This document shows positions 17,315 through 27,690 of a DNA stretch of 64,000 bases, in pieces. The DNA comes from Marinomonas rhizomae. Lineage in GTDB: Bacteria > Pseudomonadota > Gammaproteobacteria > Pseudomonadales > Marinomonadaceae. The notes under the pieces are model-generated. The model did no database searches. It worked only from the letters and a program-made list of their open reading frames with translations, and was not told the DNA's origin. Positions within the stretch are counted from its first letter, which is position 1. Every line of letters starts with the position of its first letter. The position numbers and the translations under genes are program-made. The stretch spans positions 3,658,001 through 3,722,000 of the forward strand of contig NZ_CP073343.1 in the NCBI RefSeq assembly GCF_024397855.1, read 5' to 3'.

Positions 17315-18309
17315 TACATCGCCTCCTTAAACGACGTCATCGCAACCGGACAACGTACTTGATGATCCTCTGCACCTAGATGATTTTCTAGGCTAGGCGA
17401 ACGGTAACAACACTCGCTTATAGAGGCGCTACAACGATTTTCAAATGCACAACCTTTGAGCTCGCCAATCAAACTCGGCACCACGCCAGAAATAGATTCC
17501 AAGTGACTTCCAGGTAAAGTTTTACCTGGAATGGGAATACAGTTAAGCAAGCCCTTGGTATAAGGATGTTGTGGGTCAGCAAATAAGTCTTTTGCCGCAG
17601 CGCTTTCCACCACTTGGCCGGCATACATCACCGCCACACGATCAGCGATACGCGCCACCACACCAAGGTCATGGGTGATAAAAATAACGGCGGTGCCAAA
17701 TTCTTGTTGAAGCTCACGTATCAAACGTAATATCTGCGCTTGAATCGTGACATCTAGCGCTGTGGTTGGCTCATCAGCGATGATCAAATCTGGCTCGCAC
17801 ATCAGCGCCATCGCGATCATCACCCGTTGACGCAAACCACCTGATAATTGATGTGGATATTGATCTAAACGCTTCTCCGGATAAGGTACACCAGCACGCT
17901 CCAATAAATACACTGCGCGTTTTTTGGCTTCGTCTTTGCTTACTTTTTTGTGTTTAATAATGCCTTCACAAAGCTGATTGCCCAAGGTATAAGAAGGATT
18001 CAGTGAAGTCATTGGCTCTTGGAAAATCATCGACATGCGCATACCGCGTACTTGATTGCGCTCTTTTTTCGATAAAGACAATAAATCCATACCGTCGAAA
18101 TGCATTGTCTCAGCGGTCACTTCGGCACGCTTCGGTAACAACCCCATCAGCGCCATCGACGTCATGGATTTACCACAGCCTGATTCCCCTACAATACAGA
18201 GCATTTCACCTTTATTCACTTGCAAATCAATACCGCGCACCGCACGCAAATTACCATTTGGCGTTGGTAGACTGACTTGTAAATTTTTTACGTCGAGTAC
18301 TCGTTTCAT
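17314..18309 (-). CDS. Peptide ABC transporter ATP-binding protein (DppD/OppD type)
   Basis: A 331-residue ATPase: Walker A GESGCGKSM, Q-loop FQEPMTSLNP, signature LSGGLRQRV, Walker B LIIADEPTTALD. The C-terminal extension carries the four-cysteine segment seen in Dpp/OppD proteins (GCAFENRCSASISECC and a later Cys), which binds an iron-sulfur cluster in some members. It forms a heterodimer with the following ATPase. It lies 16 bp after the permease gene. Confidence 0.93.
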   Translation of the reverse strand: MKRVLDVKNLQVSLPTPNGNLRAVRGIDLQVNKGEMLCIVGESGCGKSMTSMALMGLLPKRAEVTAETMHFDGMDLLSLSKKERNQVRGMRMSMIFQEPMTSLNPSYTLGNQLCEGIIKHKKVSKDEAKKRAVYLLERAGVPYPEKRLDQYPHQLSGGLRQRVMIAMALMCEPDLIIADEPTTALDVTIQAQILRLIRELQQEFGTAVIFITHDLGVVARIADRVAVMYAGQVVESAAAKDLFADPQHPYTKGLLNCIPIPGKTLPGSHLESISGVVPSLIGELKGCAFENRCSASISECCYRSPSLENHLGAEDHQVRCPVAMTSFKEAM

Positions 18310-18325
18310 GATGTCTCCTCTGGCC

Positions 18326-19243
18326 TTAATTCCGGCCTTCTGGTGCGTTCATATCTCGCAAACCGTCGCCTACTAGGTTAATCGCCAATACCAACACCAT
18401 CAGTGCAATACCGGGAATCGCAATGACCCACGTTTTGAAAAACATGTACGCCTTACCTTCTGAGATCATTAACCCCCAAGATGGCATGGGCGGCTGTACG
18501 CCCAAGCCTAAAAAGGACAAGGTCGCTTCTAGCAAAATGGCATGAGCCATTTCCAAGGTCATCACTACAATCAGTGCACTTAAAATATTAGGTAATAATT
18601 CACGCACCAAAATATAAGTCGTTGATGCACCTAACACTTTGGCCGAAGCAATAAACTCGGCATCACGTAATTGCTGGGTAGTGGAGCGCGCCACCACCGC
18701 GAATCGATCCCACAACAGTAAGCCCAATAAGATGATCACCATCTGCAAGGAACCACCCACCAAAGCAGACATTGCCAATGCAACAAGAACCACTGGCATC
18801 GCTAAACGCGTGGTAATGATGTAACTAATCACCGCATCCACTCTGCCACCAAAATAGCCAGCCAATACGCCCAATGTGGTGCCGATAAACCCAGAAATAA
18901 GTGCAGCGGACAAACCAATCGTCAAGGAAATTCGCGCCCCGTAAAGCAAACGACTTAGGTAATCTCGACCTAATTTGTCGGTGCCAAACACGTGCTCCCA
19001 AGAGCCTTTATCGTGCCAAACTGGCGGAATCATGCGTTGAGAAATATTCTGCAAATAAGGGTCATGAGGCGCTAACCAAGGCGCTAAAATCGCCAATATG
19101 ACAATCACACCAAGAATGATCGACCCTATTAACAAACCACGGTGATCCAAGAAGAGATTCATCATGCGACGCCATTCTGGTACCTCTGGTAAAAAAGAAT
19201 TGGGGCTCGAAGCTGTTGAAACAGTAGAAGTAGAATCAGACAT
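18326..19243 (-). CDS. Peptide ABC transporter permease (DppC type)
   Basis: A membrane protein of about 305 residues with an N-terminal cytosolic segment, a first membrane helix, then the BPD_transp_1 core with five helices and the EAA motif region (AEFIASAKVLGAS). I chose the ATG at 19243 because GAGGTG stands just upstream. A longer reading from 19279 would overlap the previous gene and adds a non-conserved tail. It pairs with the DppB-type permease. Confidence 0.9.
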   Translation of the reverse strand: MSDSTSTVSTASSPNSFLPEVPEWRRMMNLFLDHRGLLIGSIILGVIVILAILAPWLAPHDPYLQNISQRMIPPVWHDKGSWEHVFGTDKLGRDYLSRLLYGARISLTIGLSAALISGFIGTTLGVLAGYFGGRVDAVISYIITTRLAMPVVLVALAMSALVGGSLQMVIILLGLLLWDRFAVVARSTTQQLRDAEFIASAKVLGASTTYILVRELLPNILSALIVVMTLEMAHAILLEATLSFLGLGVQPPMPSWGLMISEGKAYMFFKTWVIAIPGIALMVLVLAINLVGDGLRDMNAPEGRN

Positions 19244-19253
19244 AGTAGACACC

Positions 19254-20171
19254 TCAGCGGACACGCAAACGTGGATCAAGCATGGCGTTGATCACATCTG
19301 CTAAAAAAGTTAACAGGATATAAAACACCGCAATAATCAAAACCACGGCTTGCACCACGGGATAATCATTACGGGTAATCGCATCCCACGCGAGCTGGCC
19401 TAAACCTTTTAGAGAAAACACCGATTCGATGACCACCGAGCCGCCCAACATAAAACCCAGCTCAACCGCTGCCAAGGCAACAACCGGTATCACTGCATTG
19501 CGCAGAGCGTGTTTAAAAATGACAGTGGACTCATTCAACCCCTTGGAACGAGCGGTGCGAATGTAATCGGAATTCAACACTTCTAACATGCCAGTTCGGG
19601 TCAAACGCATCATGGCTGGCATAGCGTAATAACCCAGCGCAATAGCAGGTAAAACAAAATGCTGCCATGTTGCATTGCCACCCGCGGGCAGCCAATGCAG
19701 ATTCACCGCAAAGATAACTATCAAGGTTAAACCAAACCAAAAGCTCGGCATGGCCTGACCAATAACCGCAATGGTCAACGCCAAGCGGTCAATCCAGGTA
19801 TCTTGTTTAATCGCCGCAATCACACCAAGAGGAATCGCAATAACTGTCGCCAATGCAAGCGCCAAACCACCCAATGTCAGTGTGACAGGCAATCGGTCAC
19901 TAATAAGCGACATCACGGTATCTTGAAAATAATAAGAACGGCCAAAATCCAACTGCACCGCCGCCCATAACCAATCAAAATATTGATAAACCATAGGTTT
20001 ATCCAAACCAAAATCGATACGGATCTGCTCTACTTGTTCAGCTGTGGATTCTGGACCTGCTATTGAAATAGCCAAATCACCTGACAAGTGCAGCAACATA
20101 AAACTCACAATAGACACAGTGATTGCCACACTAAACGCCACCAGTAATCGACGAATTATAAATACCAACAT
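19254..20171 (-). CDS. Peptide ABC transporter permease (DppB type)
   Basis: A permease of about 305 residues starting MLVFIIRRLLVAF, the usual DppB opening. It has six membrane segments and the EAA loop DYIRTARSKGLNES. A GGGGAGAAG site supports the ATG at 20171; the longer open frame to 20213 has no such support. It precedes the DppC-type gene by 10 bp and follows the solute-binding gene across a short stem-loop. Confidence 0.92.
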   Translation of the reverse strand: MLVFIIRRLLVAFSVAITVSIVSFMLLHLSGDLAISIAGPESTAEQVEQIRIDFGLDKPMVYQYFDWLWAAVQLDFGRSYYFQDTVMSLISDRLPVTLTLGGLALALATVIAIPLGVIAAIKQDTWIDRLALTIAVIGQAMPSFWFGLTLIVIFAVNLHWLPAGGNATWQHFVLPAIALGYYAMPAMMRLTRTGMLEVLNSDYIRTARSKGLNESTVIFKHALRNAVIPVVALAAVELGFMLGGSVVIESVFSLKGLGQLAWDAITRNDYPVVQAVVLIIAVFYILLTFLADVINAMLDPRLRVR

Positions 20172-20229
20172 AACTTCTCCCCAAAACGCCTTTGCACCTT
20201 TGTGTCGATACACCTAAACGCAAACTAGC

Positions 20230-20268
20230 GACGCTTACTTCACCTGTTTAAATCAAGTAGTAAGCGTC
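20230..20268 (-). repeat. Stem-loop between binding protein and permease genes
   Basis: A perfect 10-bp inverted repeat GACGCTTACT / AGTAAGCGTC with a 19-base loop. Such structures after solute-binding protein genes often lower downstream expression or protect the upstream mRNA. That role here is inference. Confidence 0.6.
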
Positions 20269-20275
20269 TTACTTA

Positions 20276-21853
20276 TTACTTCCAGCTTGATTCTACAAAG
20301 CGAGGAAGTTCATCAGGATAAGCGGTAAAATTCAGCTCTTTACTGAAGGCGTAGTTACTTGAGTATGAAAACATGGGCGCCCAATAGGCTTCTTGGGTAA
20401 TTTTTTTAATTGCGTCACTGTAGTTTTTCTTGCGAATCTCAGGGGTAACATTGGTATCCGCCGCGTTCAACAAGTTCACAACACTACTGTCATGATTTAT
20501 GTCATCTGCGCCACCATTGAAATACACACTGATAATGGCAGATGCATCATTCACAGAATAAGAACCCCACGTCTGGAACGCTAAAGGCACCTTGCCTGAA
20601 CGTTGTTCTTTACGTAACGCAGCATAGGTCAACATGTGCATTTTAGACGTAATACCAACAGCACGAAGATCACCCAAAATAGCCTCGGCTAAGTCCATAT
20701 CTCGGTAAGCATAAAAGTCCGTCTGGAAACCATTTGGATAACCGGCCTCAGCAAGCAAAACTTTCGCTTTCGCTGGGTCATAGGCGTATTTTTTCGCAGC
20801 AGATAGGTCACAACCAAACTGCGTAGGAAAACATGGAGTGTAAAGAGCACGGCTTCCACCACGTACGAGTTCATTCGCCAGCGCATCGCGATTGATCGCA
20901 TAATTCACCGCTTCACGAACTAATTTATTGCGGAATGGTGAATCCTTTAACGCCTCACTACTGGTATCCATTGCCAAATAACCCACGCGCATGGTTTCGG
21001 AACTAATCACCTGCAAATTAGGCATCATTTTCATTTCATCCGCCTGGTCTGACGGCACACGCCAAGTCCAATCAACGCCGCCTGTCATCAGCTGAGCAAG
21101 ACGAGCATCTGGGTCAGGAATGACTCTAAATTGGATTTTACCGATGGCTGGCTTTTTAATTGGACCACCTTCAAAATAGCCTTCATAACGCTCTAAATTC
21201 GCCCCTTCACCACTCAACACCTCGGTAATTTTATAAGGGCCAGTACCAATTGGCGCTTTGGCATAGCCTTCAATGCCAACGGATTTAAAATATTTTTCAG
21301 GGAAAATAGGCGTTGGACCAGATAAATATTCCAATGCCGCTGGGAAAGGCTGTTTCAGAACTAAACGTACCGTGTAATCGTCTAATTGTTCTGCATGATC
21401 TATCCAATCGACGTTTTGGCGGGTGACGATTTTAGACTCAGGTGAAGTGACATAATTAAAGGTGAAAGCCACATCCGCTGCACTAAAAGCATCGCCGTTT
21501 TGAAAAGTGACGCCTTTACGCAAAGTGAAAAGCAAATGAGTCGGATCTTCCCACTTCCAGCTGGTTGCCAACAAAGGCTGATACTCGCCTGTTTCCATGT
21601 CTCGATAAATCAAAGTATCCCAAGCAAGATGCGACAAAATAATCCCTTCTCGCACATTATTGTGATAAGGGCTGACATTTTCTGGCTCAAGTCCTACCGC
21701 GTATATCAAGGTATCGTTCGCCTTATTAGCTAATGCTGGCGCGGCAGCACCAACCAGTGAGCAAGCAATAAGAACACTAACCAAAGTCCTACGTGGAGCG
21801 TTATCTAATACAGGAAATAGAGCAAACTTATTCTGACTGGTTTTTTTCATCAT
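20276..21853 (-). CDS. Peptide ABC transporter substrate-binding protein (family 5)
   Basis: A 525-residue periplasmic binding protein with a long N-terminal region ending in a signal peptide (hydrophobic VLIACSLVGAAAPALA, cleavage near residue 42). Family-5 motifs follow, such as HLAWDTLIYRDMETGEYQP, TFTLRKGVTFQNG-type strands and GTGPYK. It captures peptides or related compounds and feeds the DppBCDF-type permease. First gene of the operon dppA-B-C-D-F-M20-M20-ridA, divergent from a LysR gene. The ligand class (dipeptide, D-amino-acid peptide, opine) cannot be told. Confidence 0.92.
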   Translation of the reverse strand: MMKKTSQNKFALFPVLDNAPRRTLVSVLIACSLVGAAAPALANKANDTLIYAVGLEPENVSPYHNNVREGIILSHLAWDTLIYRDMETGEYQPLLATSWKWEDPTHLLFTLRKGVTFQNGDAFSAADVAFTFNYVTSPESKIVTRQNVDWIDHAEQLDDYTVRLVLKQPFPAALEYLSGPTPIFPEKYFKSVGIEGYAKAPIGTGPYKITEVLSGEGANLERYEGYFEGGPIKKPAIGKIQFRVIPDPDARLAQLMTGGVDWTWRVPSDQADEMKMMPNLQVISSETMRVGYLAMDTSSEALKDSPFRNKLVREAVNYAINRDALANELVRGGSRALYTPCFPTQFGCDLSAAKKYAYDPAKAKVLLAEAGYPNGFQTDFYAYRDMDLAEAILGDLRAVGITSKMHMLTYAALRKEQRSGKVPLAFQTWGSYSVNDASAIISVYFNGGADDINHDSSVVNLLNAADTNVTPEIRKKNYSDAIKKITQEAYWAPMFSYSSNYAFSKELNFTAYPDELPRFVESSWK

Positions 21854-22047
21854 TTCGTTCCTTTTAGACCTTTAAATATGATATTTATGCAATGCAACTT
21901 TCATTCACACTATGCAAAAAAAACCATTGCCACAATTAAAAAAAATGCAAAGAATCGTTGCCAAAAAAGCATGACTATGGCGAAATGACAGAATTATCAA
22001 AATGCTATAAAAACCGCCAATATTCACTAAAATGCAGGAAAAACACG

Positions 22048-22992
22048 ATGAAAGCCGCATTACGTTTACAAGACACTGCTCTGCGTTACTTTTTAGAGGT
22101 CGCTAGATATGGTTCTATTAGTGAGGCATCATTGCACCTAAATGTAGCAGCGAGCGCTATAAGTAGGCAGATAAATAGCCTAGAAGATATTCTTGGTACA
22201 ACCCTGTTTGAACGCCGCCCTCGCGGCATGGAATTGAGTGCAGCGGGTGAAATGTTAGCCGTGTATGCACGTAAGAACGCACTAGAATCGGACAGAGTTG
22301 TATCGGAAATAGCTGCTTTAGAAGGCTTAAATCGAGGTCATGTAAATATCTCATGTTCGGAAGGTTTTGCGATGGAATTCTTACCACGTAACATTGCAAA
22401 TTTTCGAAAAAAACATGAAGGTATTCATTTTCATATCAATGTCAGCTCACCTGCGGAAGTATCGCGGCGTGTTAGTCATGGCGATGCTGACATAGGCGTT
22501 ACTTTAAATTTGTCTCCTGCCAAAGACATCCAAGTCGCCTATCGACAGCCCTCACCCGTCGTTGCTGTTGTCCATCCAAACCACCCATTGGCAAACAAAA
22601 AAACCGTCACTCTCGCGCAATTACAACCCTATCCGATTGCCTTACCAGAAGAAAACACCACAGTAAGACAGCTGTTTGATATCTGTTGCAGTCGTTTAAA
22701 CCTATTATTCGATCCGGTTCTGGTATCCAACAACATGGCAACATTAAACCGCTTTACGACCTATGAAGGTGGCGTTCATCTTGCTGGAGAGATTTCCATG
22801 CGCCATCAACTGGCCAGCAACGAGCTAGTTGCCATCCCGATTCGTGACCGAGGCATGGACATCCGCAATATTGAAGTACAAACCCTATCTGGCCGCACCT
22901 TACCCGCAGCAGTGAGAGTATTTTTAGATTACATGATCGAAAAAATGCAGCATGAAGAGAACATTGAGGATATAAACTTGGCACTGTCGTAA
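22048..22992 (+). CDS. LysR-family transcriptional regulator
   Basis: About 314 residues: winged helix at residues 5-65 (TALRYFLEVARYGSISEASL, SAISRQINSLE) and an effector-binding domain with the CbbX-like INVSSPAEVSRRV. I prefer the ATG at 22048, with AGGA upstream and an alignment-typical N-terminus. A TTG 90 bases earlier would add a non-conserved tail. It is divergent from the peptide transporter operon and convergent with dsdA, and probably regulates the transporter operon. Confidence 0.85.
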   Translation: MKAALRLQDTALRYFLEVARYGSISEASLHLNVAASAISRQINSLEDILGTTLFERRPRGMELSAAGEMLAVYARKNALESDRVVSEIAALEGLNRGHVNISCSEGFAMEFLPRNIANFRKKHEGIHFHINVSSPAEVSRRVSHGDADIGVTLNLSPAKDIQVAYRQPSPVVAVVHPNHPLANKKTVTLAQLQPYPIALPEENTTVRQLFDICCSRLNLLFDPVLVSNNMATLNRFTTYEGGVHLAGEISMRHQLASNELVAIPIRDRGMDIRNIEVQTLSGRTLPAAVRVFLDYMIEKMQHEENIEDINLALS

Positions 22993-23037
22993 AAGCACCG
23001 CTGCGCCGCTATTAAAGAGAAAAAATAGAGGGGAAGA

Positions 23038-23067
23038 AAAGAGCCAAAGCATTACTTTTGGCTCTTT
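23038..23067. terminator. Bidirectional terminator
   Basis: Stem AAAGAGCCAAA with a GCATTAC loop and TTTGGCTCTTT, between the convergent LysR and dsdA genes. Confidence 0.87.
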
Positions 23068-23085
23068 CATTAAGACAAATGTGCT

Positions 23086-24408
23086 TTAAGACAGCAAGGC
23101 TTGGCCTTTTTGATAGTAAGCTTTTCTTTCTTCTTTCGGCACCATGTCGCCGCCCGTCGCCCAGATGATATGTGTTGCTTGCAACATTTTATCGCCAAGC
23201 TGGTGAGCCGTTAGGTAATCACCGCCCTCAGTTAACACTCGCAGTACGCCACTTACACCCGCGGCGCCAGACGGTTCCACTGGAATACTTTCTGCATCCA
23301 CCAACATGGCCAAATGACGATACATATTATCATCAGAAACCGTATAAATACCGCTGAGCAGCGAATCCATCATAGGGCCAACAAAAGCAGAAGGTCGGCC
23401 AACTGCCAAGCCATCAGCACAGGTTTGATTATCAATGCCCAACTCTTGCACCGAAATACCGTTATGCAAGCCCGTTTCCATACCTAATACCATGCAAGGA
23501 GAATGCGTAGGCTCAGCAAAGAAACAATGCACATGATCAGTAAACACTTGCTTCAAACCAAAGGTAATACCGCCTGGTGCGCCACCAACGCCACAAGGCA
23601 AATAGACAAACAAGGGATGCTCCTTATCGACAACAATGCCCTGCTCGACTAGCTGTTTTTGTAGGCGTAACGCCGCTACGCTGTAGCCTAAAAACAGCGA
23701 AGTGGAATCTTCGTCATCGATAAAATACGCCGTGTCTTTTTGCATGGCTTCCTGTCGTCCTTGCTCTACAGCAACTCCATAATCAGCAGTATGTTCAACG
23801 ACATTGACGCCTTTACTTCTCAGCAAAGCTTTTTTCCATTCACGGGCATCAGACGACATATGAACCGTGACATCAAAGCCCAATTTAGCACTCATAATGC
23901 CAATGCTTAAGCCAAGGTTCCCAGTTGATCCGACGACGATCTGATGCTTGGCAAACAGCGCTCGAAAATGCTCTGAATCCAATACTCGATAATCGTCATT
24001 GGTTTGCAATAAGCCATTCTCTAGCGCCAAACGCTCAGCATGCAACAAGACTTCATAAATTCCTCCGCGAGCTTTGATGGAGCCTGCAATCGGCAATTGA
24101 TTATCACACTTCATCAATAAACGACCGAGGATTTCTAGATTCATCGAATCCGACAAGGCATGCTGCATAGCAGGAATGGCCTTTAATTCAGATTCAATAA
24201 TGCCATTAGTAGCTGCCGTTTCGGGAAACACTTGAGCAAGATAAGGCGCAAAACGCGAGAGTCGATCCGACGCATCTAGCATGTCTGACATTTGCAGAGA
24301 CAGCTTGGATTGAACCTCATCAAAACGCACTTTTTTCGGATTGACCCAAGTAATTTCCTGCAATGCAATGAGCGACTGCACAACAGGGGTAGAAATATAG
24401 TCAGTCAC
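23086..24408 (-). CDS. dsdA: D-serine ammonia-lyase (D-serine dehydratase)
   Basis: A 440-residue PLP fold-II enzyme with the DsdA hallmarks: the PLP lysine Lys112 in [12 protein letters not shown], the [10 protein letters not shown] phosphate/substrate loop, [10 protein letters not shown] and EPSGAAG. It converts D-serine to pyruvate and ammonia via 2-aminoacrylate. It lies 29 bp downstream of an amidase gene on the same strand, so the two are likely one transcript. No dsdX or dsdC neighbour is present. The RidA gene in the next operon could deal with released 2-aminoacrylate. Confidence 0.93.
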   Translation of the reverse strand: MTDYISTPVVQSLIALQEITWVNPKKVRFDEVQSKLSLQMSDMLDASDRLSRFAPYLAQVFPETAATNGIIESELKAIPAMQHALSDSMNLEILGRLLMKCDNQLPIAGSIKARGGIYEVLLHAERLALENGLLQTNDDYRVLDSEHFRALFAKHQIVVGSTGNLGLSIGIMSAKLGFDVTVHMSSDAREWKKALLRSKGVNVVEHTADYGVAVEQGRQEAMQKDTAYFIDDEDSTSLFLGYSVAALRLQKQLVEQGIVVDKEHPLFVYLPCGVGGAPGGITFGLKQVFTDHVHCFFAEPTHSPCMVLGMETGLHNGISVQELGIDNQTCADGLAVGRPSAFVGPMMDSLLSGIYTVSDDNMYRHLAMLVDAESIPVEPSGAAGVSGVLRVLTEGGDYLTAHQLGDKMLQATHIIWATGGDMVPKEERKAYYQKGQALLS

Positions 24409-24437
24409 TTAAATACTCCATGAAAGCTTTCGATAAA

Positions 24438-25925
24438 TTAGAATCCCATAAAACCGTCTGTATTTTTCAATGCAGGCAAACCAGACAACATAGCAATATC
24501 GACTCTTGGGCGCGCTAGATCGGGCGTTTTTTCTAACAAGGCCTCTAACGCTTTAGCAAACGCCAAGGTAGATAAATCATCACCGCGTCGGCCAATAATC
24601 TGTAAACCAAACGGCATGTTGTTTTTGTCTCGCCCAACAGGCAAAGTCACAGACGGATGACCCGTTAAGGTCGATGCATAAGCCATAGAAAGCCAGTGAT
24701 AATAGCTTTGTGTCGGCTTGCCATCAATCTGCTCTGGATAAAGCTCATGCCAATCTCGCGGACTAATGGTGGTGGTTGGCGCAAGAATAAAGTCATATTC
24801 TTCGAAAAACATCTGCCACTCTCGATACATGACGGTTTGTTTGTTTAGTGCACTCACCACATCTAATGCGCTGTATGACTCGCCTTCTTCAATATTCATC
24901 AGAATATTTGGCCCCATTTGACCTGGATATTTGTGGGACAAATCACGATGATGTCCCGAAAAATTAAGTGCTCTTAGAATGGCGAAAATATGATCGGCAT
25001 TCTCACAGCTAGGATGGGCGTTGTCACATTGGGCGAATACAGCACCAAACTTGTCGATTTTTTCTTGGAAGGATTCTCTAATCAGTTTTTCCGTCATGGC
25101 AAAACCAAAGTCGTTGGTAAACGCCACTTTCGCGCTGCTCAAATCAAAGTCTGGCAAATGACGATAAGCATCGGCGTTATGCTGCCCAACGCCTTCCACT
25201 ATAGAAACCCAAGGGTCTCGACGATCAGGGCGAATCATCTGCGATAACATCAAACCAACATCTTCGACAGAACGCGCCATTGGTCCATTGGTTGATATAG
25301 GAATTAAGCCAATTGGCCGACTGTGTCCCGGCACCAAGCCCGGTGACGGACGAAAGCCAACCACGCCACAAAAGGCCGCAGGATTACGCAAGCTACCACC
25401 AGTATCCGATCCGGTTGCTAATGGCGTCATGCCACAAGCCAAAGCCACCGCCGAGCCGCCAGACGAACCAGCTGCCGAGCGCGTCACATCAAATGGGTTC
25501 GCCGTTGCACCATAAACCGCATTGCGTGTATTACCGCCCGCACTCCATTCTGGATTATTGGCTTTGCCTAATGGCAAGGCACCAGCTTGGCGTAACTGCG
25601 CGACCATTGGGTCATCGGATGTAGCCATATTATCTTTGTAAATTGTGCTACCGAATGTTGTTGGGAACCCCTTAAGGTCAACCATGTCTTTTACGCTCAG
25701 AGGCAAACCATGTAACGCACCCAGCGGCTCGCCTTTATCAATGGCTTTTTGAGCTTGCTTTGCTTGAGTCATCAAATCTTCTGGATCACAAGCAACAATG
25801 GCATTCACCGCATGATTCACCGCATTCATTCGTGCAATACAACTTTGCGCCAACTCCATAACAGACAATGACTTTTGCGCCATCAAACGGCGCGCTTCAG
25901 CTGCGTTTAGATCACATGCTTCCAT
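24438..25925 (-). CDS. Amidase (amidase-signature family)
   Basis: A 495-residue amidase-signature enzyme with the Ser-cisSer-Lys triad: Lys in LSVKDMVD (about residue 78), and the glycine-serine-rich TRSAAGSSGGSAVALACG with the nucleophile in TGSDTGGSLRNPA. It hydrolyses carboxamides in the cytosol. Upstream of dsdA and probably cotranscribed, so the amide could be a D-amino-acid derivative, but that is conjecture. Confidence 0.9.
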   Translation of the reverse strand: MEACDLNAAEARRLMAQKSLSVMELAQSCIARMNAVNHAVNAIVACDPEDLMTQAKQAQKAIDKGEPLGALHGLPLSVKDMVDLKGFPTTFGSTIYKDNMATSDDPMVAQLRQAGALPLGKANNPEWSAGGNTRNAVYGATANPFDVTRSAAGSSGGSAVALACGMTPLATGSDTGGSLRNPAAFCGVVGFRPSPGLVPGHSRPIGLIPISTNGPMARSVEDVGLMLSQMIRPDRRDPWVSIVEGVGQHNADAYRHLPDFDLSSAKVAFTNDFGFAMTEKLIRESFQEKIDKFGAVFAQCDNAHPSCENADHIFAILRALNFSGHHRDLSHKYPGQMGPNILMNIEEGESYSALDVVSALNKQTVMYREWQMFFEEYDFILAPTTTISPRDWHELYPEQIDGKPTQSYYHWLSMAYASTLTGHPSVTLPVGRDKNNMPFGLQIIGRRGDDLSTLAFAKALEALLEKTPDLARPRVDIAMLSGLPALKNTDGFMGF

Positions 25926-26138
25926 CCATACCTTCTTAGTGAGTTCTTCACATTGTCATTAGAATGGAACGATGTTAAGCCGCAAAAAGGCATCGAAAAA
26001 GCGGAATAATTCGAAGGTATCCATGCATTTTAGGCAAAGCTTAGGCATTAAAAGAAAATCGGACAGTATACTGAGTTTGATTTTGACTTTAGAAAAGATT
26101 ATTAGGGATGTGATGCATTAAATACACACTCAGTTGAA

Positions 26139-26161
26139 AAGGTGGCACATAGTGCCACCTT
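26139..26161 (-). terminator. Terminator of the malonate genes
   Basis: A perfect 10-bp stem AAGGTGGCAC with a three-base loop. On the minus strand it is followed by TTTT, just after the matB stop. Confidence 0.8.
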
Positions 26162-26173
26162 GAAGAGTTTTCT

Positions 26174-27688
26174 TTATGCGGCGAACAGATGTTTGAACTG
26201 GTCTCGCAATAGATTTTTCTGAACTTTGCCCATAGTGTTTCTTGGCAACTCATCAATGACAACGAACTCCTTTGGTTGCTTAAAGCGCGCCAAAGATTGA
26301 GCAATATTTTTTTCTATTGAATCTACATCTAATGCCACACCAGGTTTTGCTATTAAAACAGCCACAACCGTTTCACCAAAGTCTGTATGTGGCACGCCTA
26401 TCACAGCACTTTCTAACACTCCTTCTTCTTCGTCTAGCAACAGTTCCAACTCTTTAGGATAAATATTGTAGCCGCCAGAGATAATGAGATCTTTATTGCG
26501 TCCAACGATATGAACATAGCCATCTTCATCAATAAGCCCTAGATCACCAGTAATAAAGAAACCATTTTCTCGCAGCTCTTCAGCGGTTTTTTCGGGCATT
26601 TGCCAGTAGCCTTTGAAGACGTTAGGTCCACGAACCTCGATCAGCCCAATTTCACCTTGAGGTAGCGTTTCCCCCGTATCCATATCAGTAATTTTCACCT
26701 CGGTTCCCGGTAAAGGAAGACCAACAGTGCCGGCACGACGCTCTCCATCATAGGGATTAGAGGTATTCATATTGGTTTCCGTCATACCATAACGTTCCAA
26801 AATACGATGCCCTGTTCGTTCTTCAAACTCAATATGAGTATCAGCCAATAAAGGTGCACTGCCTGAGATAAATAAACGCATAGGTTGAGCAAGTTGCTTA
26901 GTAAAACGAGGATCACTTAATAAACGCGTGTAAAAGGTTGGAACCCCCATCATAACTGTCGCCTGAGGCATCAAATCCAACATGATATCGAGGTCAAATT
27001 TCGGCAAGAAGATGATTTTACTGCCCGCCGTCAATGAGACGTTGGTTGCAACAAACAAACCATGGGTATGAAAAATAGGCAGTGCGTGAAGCAACACATC
27101 TTGTTCAGTAAAGCGCCACTCTTTGGCAAGCGCCTGAGAGTTGGACAACAAGTTACCCTGTGTCAGCATCGCCCCTTTTGAACGACCTGTCGTACCAGAG
27201 GTGTAAAGGAAAGAAGCCAAATCATCTTCTTCACGAGGCACAGTATCAAACTCTGTCGGCATAGATTGCGCTAATACAGAAAACTCACCGGAACCGTCTT
27301 CGTTTAGCGTTTTCAATGTCGCGTCACAAGCGGCAGCCACTGGTTGCAATGATACCGCGTGTTTCTCGTCACAAAGTAATACTTTCGCACAACTGTCTTC
27401 GACAAAATAAGACACTTCATCCGCGGTATAAGCGGTATTTAAAGGCAAAAAAACCACGCCAGCTTGCGCGCAGGCGGCATACACTGCCAAGGCTTGAGGA
27501 GATTTAGCAATTTGCACAGCGAGACAATCATCAGGCTGTAAACCTAACTGAACCAATGTATGGGCGTATTGCGAGGCCAATTCAAGAAACTCATTATGAG
27601 TCATGGTCGAGCCATCAGGCTGTTGTAAAAAAACCGATGCTTTGCCTTTATGCTTACCAAATAAGCGATCGTAAAGTGGGTTTGTCAT
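26174..27688 (-). CDS. matB: Malonyl-CoA synthetase
   Basis: A 504-residue acyl-CoA synthetase of the ANL superfamily. The AMP-binding loop is YTSGTTGRSKGAM near residue 165, followed by YGMTETNM, TGDLG and the C-terminal catalytic-lysine motif NTMGKVQK. The arginine-containing SNPYDGERRAGTVG is typical of MatB, which makes malonyl-CoA from malonate, CoA and ATP. The decarboxylase gene matA lies immediately upstream in the same transcript with a 2-bp gap, which settles the assignment. Confidence 0.92.
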   Translation of the reverse strand: MTNPLYDRLFGKHKGKASVFLQQPDGSTMTHNEFLELASQYAHTLVQLGLQPDDCLAVQIAKSPQALAVYAACAQAGVVFLPLNTAYTADEVSYFVEDSCAKVLLCDEKHAVSLQPVAAACDATLKTLNEDGSGEFSVLAQSMPTEFDTVPREEDDLASFLYTSGTTGRSKGAMLTQGNLLSNSQALAKEWRFTEQDVLLHALPIFHTHGLFVATNVSLTAGSKIIFLPKFDLDIMLDLMPQATVMMGVPTFYTRLLSDPRFTKQLAQPMRLFISGSAPLLADTHIEFEERTGHRILERYGMTETNMNTSNPYDGERRAGTVGLPLPGTEVKITDMDTGETLPQGEIGLIEVRGPNVFKGYWQMPEKTAEELRENGFFITGDLGLIDEDGYVHIVGRNKDLIISGGYNIYPKELELLLDEEEGVLESAVIGVPHTDFGETVVAVLIAKPGVALDVDSIEKNIAQSLARFKQPKEFVVIDELPRNTMGKVQKNLLRDQFKHLFAA

Positions 27689-27690
27689 TG

